Assembly: GCA_905213155.1 (NCBI GenBank)
Contig: CAJMHI010000054.1
Location: 1 to 10,510 of the forward strand
Direction: 5' to 3'
Source: an uncultured Acidaminococcus sp.
GTDB taxonomy: Bacteria; Bacillota; Negativicutes; Acidaminococcales; Acidaminococcaceae
DNA: 10,510 bases
Shown here: piece by piece, positions 6,585-10,510 of the stretch
How the letters are laid out: each line of letters begins with the position of its first letter
Numbering within the stretch: position 1 is the first letter of the stretch
Notes under the pieces: model-generated
The model's input: only the letters and a program-made list of their open reading frames with translations
Databases searched by the model: none
What the model was told of the DNA's origin: nothing
Program-made: the position numbers and the translations under genes

Positions 6585-6607
6585 CCTCAACACCTCTTTT
6601 TGGGTAC

Positions 6608-6643
6608 AAAAAAAAGACCATCATCTCATCAGAGACGATGGTC
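6608..6643 (-). terminator. Regulated terminator of the T-box leader
   Basis: On the minus strand GACCATCGTCTC and GAGATGATGGTC form a 12-bp stem (one G-U pair) with a 4-nt loop, followed by eight T (6608-6615). The 5' arm overlaps the end of the T-box element and the CTCTG needed for the antiterminator, so the two structures exclude each other. metN starts 23 nt after it. Confidence 0.9.
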
Positions 6644-6862
6644 CGTGGTTCCACTCTGTTTTACCGACATCCAAAGATCGGCCTTTTCGGCGTTAATAAC
6701 GAACGCCGCCCCGAGGAAATCTACTCTTTTGCATTTTGACTTCCCAGCTCCTGGAGGCATTCCCCATGGTTCCGTCCGCCCGGCTTTCACCCGTCCCAGG
6801 CTCTCTGTGGGATTTTCCCAAAGGTACTCTTTCCAGTTCTTTGCTTTTATACTTTATGAATA
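6608..6862 (-). promoter_or_regulatory. T-box leader of metNIQ, probably tRNA-Cys-specific
   Basis: The minus-strand leader carries the T-box landmarks. Stem I has AGAGTA (loop-E side), the distal motif AGAGAGCCTGGGACGGGTGA, and the specifier-side segment GGGGAATGCCTCCAG, with CTGG/CCAG closing the base. A stem III is formed by CGGCGTT/AACGCCG. The T-box element AGAGTGGAACCACGG is at 6643-6657. The base after GAA on the 3' side of the specifier loop starts the codon in other T-boxes, so the specifier is TGC (6757-6759), meaning Cys; ATG one base earlier is the alternative. The UGGA in the T-box pairs with a tRNA ending UCCA. tRNA-Cys has discriminator U, while tRNA-Met has A and would need UGGU. 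CAGAG (6654-6658) can pair with CTCTG (6630-6634) as part of an antiterminator. Uncharged tRNA-Cys should therefore raise metNIQ expression. Confidence 0.88.
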
Positions 6863-6869
6863 TGTTGAT

Positions 6870-6898
6870 ATCCTACTATAGAAGGGGTAATTTGTCAA
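6870..6898 (-). promoter_or_regulatory. Promoter of the T-box/metNIQ operon
   Basis: A consensus TTGACA (6893-6898) is followed after 17 bp by TAGGAT (6870-6875), a 4-of-6 match to the -10. Transcription would start near 6862, just before stem I. The -35 begins only a few bases past the T-tail of the rplL terminator. Confidence 0.7.
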
Positions 6899-6900
6899 GA

Positions 6901-6949
6901 GAAAAAATAAAAAATCTTGCAATCCACAAAAGCAGATTGCAAGATTTTT
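6901..6949 (-). terminator. Intrinsic terminator ending the ribosomal protein operon
   Basis: A perfect 15-bp inverted repeat (AAAAATCTTGCAATC / GATTGCAAGATTTTT) with a 10-nt loop is followed on the minus strand by TTTTTATTTTTT. It starts 13 nt past the rplL stop and is one of the strongest terminators in the window. It closes the operon where rpoB would often continue. Confidence 0.92.
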
Positions 6950-6962
6950 ATTCGTAGCAAAA

Positions 6963-7328
6963 TTACTTCAGTTCTACGGAAGCGCCAGCTTCTTCCAGTT
7001 TAGCCTTCATAGCTTCGGCATCGGCTTTGGACACATGTTCCTTAATGGTGTTAGGAGCAGCATCAACAGCAGCTTTAGCTTCTTTCAGGCCCAGGCCGGT
7101 CAGTTCACGAACAACTTTGATTACGTTGATCTTGCTGGCACCAGCTTCTTTCAGTACTACATCAAAATCAGTTTTTTCTTCTGCAGCAGCACCGGCAGCA
7201 GGAGCAGCGGCTACAGCAACAGGAGCAGCAGCGCTAACACCGAACTTGTCTTCCATAGCTTTAACCAGCTCAGACAGTTCCAATACGGTCATATTTTCAA
7301 TGGCTTCCAGGATTTGATCTTTATCCAT
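6963..7328 (-). CDS. rplL: Ribosomal protein bL12 (L7/L12)
   Basis: This 121-residue stalk protein recruits translation GTPases to the 50S subunit. It has an N-terminal dimerisation helix pair (about 1-31), an Ala-rich flexible hinge (about 33-51) and the C-terminal factor-binding domain (about 53-121) with GLGLKEAKAAVD and the ending AGASVELK. Length is typical. The ATG at 7326-7328 has GGAGG 8 nt upstream. It follows rplJ by 73 nt. That gap contains a small GGCTG/CAGCC hairpin (7365-7379) but no obvious terminator, so the two are likely cotranscribed. It is the last gene before the operon terminator. Confidence 0.98.
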   Translation of the reverse strand: MDKDQILEAIENMTVLELSELVKAMEDKFGVSAAAPVAVAAAPAAGAAAEEKTDFDVVLKEAGASKINVIKVVRELTGLGLKEAKAAVDAAPNTIKEHVSKADAEAMKAKLEEAGASVELK

Positions 7329-7401
7329 TTTTCATTCCTCCACTTTTTAAATACTTATAAGTTAGGCTGATTCACAGCCCATTGGGTCATTGATTCCGCA
7401 G

Positions 7402-7935
7402 TTATGCGGATTCTTTTTCTTTCTTTTCCCGTACTGCATCCACCACATAGACGAAGTTGCGGATAACGCCTTGCAGTACGTTGACGGCACCAGAGATCGG
7501 TGCCTGCATGCTGCCAAGCAGCTTGGCCAGCAATTCTTCTCTGCTGGGCAGTTCGGCCAGCGCTTTTACTTCCTCAACGCTGATCACTTTGCCATCCAAA
7601 GCGCCGCACTTCAGTTGCAGGGCTTCATGCTTCTTGCTGAAATCATTCAGGATTTTTGCAGGAGCAACAGGATCTTCCGGAGAAAATGCCACAGCGGTAT
7701 TATGTTCCAGATAAGCATCCAGGCCTTCTAAGCCAGCTTCTTTGGCAGCAATACGCAAGAAAGTATTCTTGGCAACCAGGTATTTAATCCCCGCTTCCCG
7801 CATTTGTTTTCTCAGTTCCGTATCATCGGCAACGTTCAGGCCAGCATAGTTGACCAGAATCACGCCTTTGGAAGAGCTGAGCAGATCTTTCAGTTCAGCG
7901 ACTTTATTAGCCTTTTCAGGTCTAATATCATGCAT
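7402..7935 (-). CDS. rplJ: Ribosomal protein uL10
   Basis: The 177-residue base of the ribosomal stalk binds 23S rRNA through its N-terminal domain and carries bL12 dimers on its C-terminal helix. Visible features are the start MHDIRPEKANKVAELKDLL, KYLVAKNTFLRIA near 51-63, the hydrophobic LPSREELLAKLLGSMQAPI segment, and a charged tail EKKEKESA. Length is normal for Bacillota. The ATG at 7933-7935 has AAGGAGGTG 7 nt upstream. It lies behind an L10-type leader with an attenuator, so the L10-bL12 complex probably represses its own synthesis. Confidence 0.98.
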   Translation of the reverse strand: MHDIRPEKANKVAELKDLLSSSKGVILVNYAGLNVADDTELRKQMREAGIKYLVAKNTFLRIAAKEAGLEGLDAYLEHNTAVAFSPEDPVAPAKILNDFSKKHEALQLKCGALDGKVISVEEVKALAELPSREELLAKLLGSMQAPISGAVNVLQGVIRNFVYVVDAVREKKEKESA

Positions 7936-7975
7936 CAGTGTACACCTCCTTGCCTTATGAAATATATAATCAACG

Positions 7976-8006
7976 AAAAGACCTCTCGGCGGGGCAGCCG
8001 GAGGTC
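7976..8006 (-). terminator. Attenuator in the L10 leader
   Basis: On the minus strand GACCTC-CGGC and GCCG-a-GAGGTC form a 10-bp GC-rich stem with one bulged base and a 6-nt loop, followed by TTTTCGTT. It lies about 40 nt upstream of the rplJ start. The short T-tail suits partial, regulated termination rather than an operon end. Confidence 0.75.
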
Positions 8007-8093
8007 ATATATATACTCGCTCCGACCTGGGCAGGTGAACAATCGTTAGGCTTATAGCGCCTGCTGTCTTGGGTCCGATGGTCATTTTCTATT
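7976..8093 (-). promoter_or_regulatory. L10 autoregulatory leader (L10-L12 binding site)
   Basis: The 161-nt gap between rplA and rplJ holds the L10 leader signature on the minus strand: CCCAAGACAGCAGGCGC (8057-8073), then GCCTAACGATTG, then CCTGCCCAGGTC (8024-8035). CAGG and CCTG pair around an asymmetric bulge like the 23S L10-binding kink-turn region. An intrinsic terminator follows. In Bacillota such leaders let the L10-(L12)4 complex cause premature termination. Confidence 0.85.
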
Positions 8094-8096
8094 TGA

Positions 8097-8798
8097 TTAT
8101 TTGTTGCTGTCGGCCTTTAGTACATCCACAGGCACACCAGGGCCCATAGTGGTGGACAGCGTGATGCTCTTAATGTACTGGCCTTTCGCGCCGGAAGGTT
8201 TCACTCTGATCAGAGTAGAAATCAGGGAAATGTAGTTGTCCAGTAGCTTATCGGCATCAAAGGAAACCTTTCCGATAGCGACCTGTACATTCCCGGCTTT
8301 GTCAGTACGATATTCTACTTTACCGGCTTTGATTTCGTTTACGGCACGGGTCACATCCATGGTAACGGTTCCCACTTTCGGGTTAGGCATTAAGCCTTTG
8401 GGTCCCAGGATACGGCCTAAGCGGCCTACAACTCTCATCATGTCAGGAGTAGCTACGCAGGCATCGAAATCGGTCCAGCCGCCTTGAATCTTTGCAGCCA
8501 GTTCTTCTCCGCCAACGAAATCCGCACCAGCGTCTTCCGCTTCTTTTGCCTTAGGTCCATTGGCAAAGACCAAAACTGTTTTGGATTTACCAGTGCCATG
8601 AGGCAGAACCAGTGCGCCACGCACTTGCTGATCAGCATACTTGGGGTCAACGCCCAGACGGACGGCAACTTCCACAGTGCTGTCGAATTTGGTTACTGAG
8701 GTCTGTTTTGCCAGATCCACAGCTTCTTTTGGGGAATATGCTTTACCAGCTTCAATCAGCTTTTTGGCTTCTGCATATTTCTTGCCAAACTTTTTCAT
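8097..8798 (-). CDS. rplA: Ribosomal protein uL1
   Basis: This 233-residue L1-stalk protein contacts 23S rRNA and takes part in release of E-site tRNA. Visible family features are the start MKKFGKKYAEAKKLI, VRGALVLPHGTGKS near residues 66-79, the signature MMRVVGRLGRILGPKGLMPN near 121-140, and the late TLSTTMGPGVPVD. The ATG at 8796-8798 is chosen because GGAGG lies 7 nt upstream; an earlier in-frame start adds 14 residues that are not L1-like and has no binding site. It follows rplK by 52 nt. Confidence 0.98.
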   Translation of the reverse strand: MKKFGKKYAEAKKLIEAGKAYSPKEAVDLAKQTSVTKFDSTVEVAVRLGVDPKYADQQVRGALVLPHGTGKSKTVLVFANGPKAKEAEDAGADFVGGEELAAKIQGGWTDFDACVATPDMMRVVGRLGRILGPKGLMPNPKVGTVTMDVTRAVNEIKAGKVEYRTDKAGNVQVAIGKVSFDADKLLDNYISLISTLIRVKPSGAKGQYIKSITLSTTMGPGVPVDVLKADSNK

Positions 8799-8850
8799 AT
8801 TTTTTCCTCCTTGTGGTAAAGCGGCTTTTACCTCCCACAATCGTTAGCAC

Positions 8851-9276
8851 TTAGTCTTCGACTACAATACCCATACTACGGGCAGTGCCTTCTACCATAC
8901 GCATGGCCGCTTCCACGGAACCAGCGTTCAGGTCCTTCATTTTGCTTTCCGCAATCTCTTTGACTTTGTCGCGTTTAATCGTAGCAACTTTGGTCTTGTT
9001 GGGTTCGCCGGAAGCCTTTTCAACCCCCGCTGCCTTCTTCAGCAGTACTGCCGCAGGAGGAGTCTTGGTGACAAAGGTAAAGGAACGGTCTTCGAATACA
9101 GTGATTTCAACAGGAATAATCAAGCCCGCTTGCTTAGCGGTCCGTTCGTTGAAGTCCTTTACGAAGGCCATAATGTTAATCCCTGCCTGACCAAGAGCCG
9201 GGCCTACAGGAGGTGCCGGAGTTGCCTTACCAGCAGGAACCTGCAATTTTACCATTTTAATGACTTTCTTAGGCAT
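8851..9276 (-). CDS. rplK: Ribosomal protein uL11
   Basis: The 141-residue protein binds the GTPase-associated region of 23S rRNA. Motifs include KLQVPAGKATPAPPVGPALG near residues 10-29, NIMAFVKDFNERT, PPAAVLLKKAAG near 73-84, and the C-terminal RMVEGTARSMGI near 125-136. It is full length. The ATG at 9274-9276 has GGAGGTG 8 nt upstream, and only 19 nt separate it from nusG. Confidence 0.98.
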   Translation of the reverse strand: MPKKVIKMVKLQVPAGKATPAPPVGPALGQAGINIMAFVKDFNERTAKQAGLIIPVEITVFEDRSFTFVTKTPPAAVLLKKAAGVEKASGEPNKTKVATIKRDKVKEIAESKMKDLNAGSVEAAMRMVEGTARSMGIVVED

Positions 9277-9295
9277 AATGTTTACACCTCCTTAC

Positions 9296-9868
9296 TTATT
9301 CAATAGCTTCCACTTGGGTAAATTTTACTTCAATCGGAGTCTCCCGGCCAAACATTTCGATCATGACTTTGACCTTTTGCTGTTCGTCGTTAATCTCCGC
9401 TACCGTCCCAACCATGTTGGTAAAGCCAGGGGCTTTTATGCGAACGGTATCATGTAAATCCACGGGGCACTGAATGCGGACTACCGGGGTTTCTTTCCCA
9501 GCAGTCTGATTGTCTGCACCATCTTCTGACGGCTGTGCACCCAGGATACGTTCTACTTCACGTTCCGATAAGGGAATGGGTTTCGTACCAGTACCTACAA
9601 ATCCCGTAACACCAGGCGTGTTGCGGACAGCGTACCAAGTACGGTCATCCACAATCATTTCAATGAGCACATAGCCCGGGAAAACTTTCCGGGGAACAAT
9701 CTTTTGCTTATCATCCTTGGTGTCCACTTCATTCTGCATGGGGACAAGGACACGAAAAATTTGGTCTTCCATGCCCAAGGAATGAATTTTGCTTTCCAGA
9801 TTCATTTTAACCTTATTCTCATATCCAGAATAAGTATGAATCACATACCAGTGCTTTTGACCTTCCAT
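9296..9868 (-). CDS. nusG: Transcription elongation factor NusG
   Basis: The 190-residue protein binds RNA polymerase and affects pausing, termination and coupling to translation. The NGN domain (about 5-108) begins HWYVIHTYSGYENKV and contains KVFPGYVLIEM and TPGVTGFVGTG. A Gln/Asp/Gly-rich linker (about 111-128) leads to a KOW domain (about 137-170, TVRIKAPGFTNMVGTVAEI). Two starts are possible: GTG at 9872-9874, overlapping the secE stop, or ATG at 9866-9868 two bases after it. ATG is preferred because GGGAG is 10 nt upstream of it and only 4 nt from GTG. Confidence 0.97.
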   Translation of the reverse strand: MEGQKHWYVIHTYSGYENKVKMNLESKIHSLGMEDQIFRVLVPMQNEVDTKDDKQKIVPRKVFPGYVLIEMIVDDRTWYAVRNTPGVTGFVGTGTKPIPLSEREVERILGAQPSEDGADNQTAGKETPVVRIQCPVDLHDTVRIKAPGFTNMVGTVAEINDEQQKVKVMIEMFGRETPIEVKFTQVEAIE

Positions 9869-9870
9869 GC

Positions 9871-10095
9871 TCACTGCACTCCCATCACGAAACGAAACAG
9901 CACGGACAAGATAGCATCAACGGCCCAGATCAGGAGAGCCGAAAACAGGCTGGAGGTGATCACAATAACCGTATAGCTCACCAACGTCCGTTTTTCAGGC
10001 CAAATGACCTTTTTCATCTCTGCTTTTGCATCCCGGAGAAACCCACTGATGCCGGCAGAGTTTTTAGTATCCGGGATAATTTGTGATGATGCCAT
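9871..10095 (-). CDS. secE: Preprotein translocase subunit SecE
   Basis: This 74-residue single-span SecE of the short bacterial type is an inner-membrane partner of SecY in the SecYEG channel. Before the helix it has the conserved amphipathic FLRDAKAEMKKVIWPEKRTL segment (about 20-39), followed by one transmembrane helix (about 43-65). The ATG at 10093-10095 is chosen because AGGA lies 7 nt upstream; the in-frame GTG six bases earlier would sit one base from that site. It starts 14 nt after rpmG and its stop touches the nusG start region, which is typical of the secE-nusG pair. Confidence 0.95.
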   Translation of the reverse strand: MASSQIIPDTKNSAGISGFLRDAKAEMKKVIWPEKRTLVSYTVIVITSSLFSALLIWAVDAILSVLFRFVMGVQ

Positions 10096-10109
10096 AGTCA
10101 CGTCCTACC

Positions 10110-10271
10110 TTATTTTGTTTCTTTATGTAATGTATGTTTCTTGCAGAACGGACAATACTTTTTAATTTCAATCCGCTCTGTGTCGTTCTTTCTATTTTTC
10201 GTGGTTTGGTAATTCCGCTGTTTGCATTCCGTGCAAGCCAGGGTAATCCCAATACGGTTTCCAGCTGCCAT
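10110..10271 (-). CDS. rpmG: Ribosomal protein bL33 (zinc-ribbon type)
   Basis: This 53-residue gene is short and easily overlooked. The product starts MAAGNRIGITLACTECKQRN and ends YCPFCKKHTLHKETK. The middle NYQTTKNRKN and the ending HKETK are bL33 hallmarks. The two CxxC pairs (Cys13/Cys16 and Cys40/Cys43) would bind zinc, the C+ form of L33. It is four residues longer than the common 49 because of its N-terminus. The ATG at 10269-10271 has GAGGTG 7 nt upstream. It is the first gene of the rpmG-secE-nusG-rplKAJL transcript. Confidence 0.95.
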   Translation of the reverse strand: MAAGNRIGITLACTECKQRNYQTTKNRKNDTERIEIKKYCPFCKKHTLHKETK

Positions 10272-10311
10272 CTTGTAACACCTCACTCACTTTAAACTTT
10301 CCAAAAAGCCG

Positions 10312-10339
10312 CCTATAAAGGGTATCATAGAACTGTCAA
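10312..10339 (-). promoter_or_regulatory. Promoter of the rpmG-secE-nusG-rplKAJL operon
   Basis: On the minus strand a consensus TTGACA (10334-10339) is followed after 16 bp by TATAGG (10312-10317). It lies just downstream of the tuf terminator and would give a leader of roughly 35 nt before rpmG. The exact -10 is uncertain because the region is AT-rich. Confidence 0.6.
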
Positions 10340-10348
10340 GATGTCAAC

Positions 10349-10377
10349 AAAAAACTGAGGCCGATAATAGATCGGCC
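10349..10377 (-). terminator. Intrinsic terminator of tuf
   Basis: On the minus strand GGCCGAT and ATCGGCC form a 7-bp perfect stem with a 5-nt loop (10359-10377), followed by CTCAG and six T (10349-10354). The T-run begins a few bases after the stem, so part of the flanking sequence probably extends the stem imperfectly. It starts 26 nt past the tuf stop. Confidence 0.75.
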
Positions 10378-10403
10378 CCAAGGTACATCTTGTTGTTCAG
10401 TGC

Positions 10404-10510
10404 TTAGCCTTCAATTTCGGTTACCACGCCGGCGCCTACCGTATGGCCGCCTTCACGGATAGCAAACCGCAGTCCTTTTTCAATAGCAATCGGGGTGATC
10501 AGTTCCACGT
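10404..10510 (-). CDS. tuf: Elongation factor Tu, 3' end only
   Basis: The last 34 codons and the TAA stop (10404-10406) are present; the gene continues past the window edge. The product reads VELITPIAIEKGLRFAIREG and ends GGHTVGAGVVTEIEG, the highly conserved C-terminus of EF-Tu (domain 3). EF-Tu carries aminoacyl-tRNA to the ribosome. Its location upstream of rpmG-secE-nusG matches common Bacillota order. Confidence 0.97.
   Translation of the reverse strand, partial: VELITPIAIEKGLRFAIREGGHTVGAGVVTEIEG

Noticed and set aside
6757..6760. AUG (Met) as T-box specifier
   Set aside because: AUG overlaps UGC in GAAUGC, but the usual GAA-specifier register and the UGGA element favour Cys. It is kept as the main alternative.
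6608..6862. SAM (S-box) riboswitch upstream of metN
   Set aside because: metNIQ is often SAM-riboswitch controlled in Bacillota, but the motifs here are those of a T-box (AGAGTGGAACCACGG, the AGAGAGCC distal motif, specifier loop); no S-box core was seen.
10064..10252. 62-codon minus-strand open frame over the rpmG region
   Set aside because: It is another frame of the real rpmG gene at 10110-10271, which has the bL33 CxxC pairs and a good ribosome binding site.
1..10510. CRISPR array, insertion sequence, tRNA or rRNA gene
   Set aside because: No regularly spaced repeats, transposase reading frame, or tRNA/rRNA signature was found on either strand by inspection.

Overview
The window reads as chromosomal DNA from a low-to-mid GC Bacillota, most likely the Negativicutes; an Acidaminococcus/Phascolarctobacterium-like host is only a guess. 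Support for Bacillota is the strong AGGAGG-type ribosome binding sites, a tRNA-sensing T-box leader, an L10 leader, and the gene order tuf-rpmG-secE-nusG-rplK-rplA-rplJ-rplL. Every gene I accept lies on the minus strand, so transcription runs from high to low coordinates.

Right part (10510 to about 6900), in transcription order: the 3' end of tuf and its terminator; a sigma-A-type promoter; rpmG (53 codons, L33), secE, nusG, rplK and rplA; an L10-type autoregulatory leader with an attenuator; rplJ and rplL; and a strong terminator. rpoB does not follow rplL here, although that linkage is usual in Bacillota.

Middle (6898 to 3959): a promoter and a T-box leader with intrinsic terminator control a metN-metI-metQ ABC transporter operon. 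The leader's specifier (UGC after GAA) and its UGGA acceptor-pairing element both fit tRNA-Cys rather than tRNA-Met. MetQ also differs from E. coli MetQ at two pocket motifs. I therefore infer a cyst(e)ine or sulfur-compound importer.

Left part (3909 to 33): a GntR/FCD regulator, a DAACS-family (Na+/H+ amino acid symporter) transporter and an L-cysteine desulfidase (CyuA/CdsB family), followed by a broken DUF441 membrane-protein gene. The transporter and desulfidase have nearly identical 37-bp promoter regions (33 of 37 bases the same). Each region has a TTTACA/TATGNT promoter with 17-bp spacing and an embedded palindromic operator with core CATAYCA-c-TGATATG. The adjacent GntR protein is the obvious candidate ligand. 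The symporter lacks the TM8 arginine that binds acidic side chains, which suggests a neutral substrate.

Taken together, positions 371 to 6898 look like a two-armed cysteine module. A T-box-controlled high-affinity importer would be switched on when tRNA-Cys is uncharged. A GntR-controlled uptake and desulfidation arm would turn surplus cysteine into pyruvate, ammonia and sulfide. The individual families are known; the combined regulon is an inference from this sequence. I saw no CRISPR array, insertion sequence, tRNA or rRNA gene.
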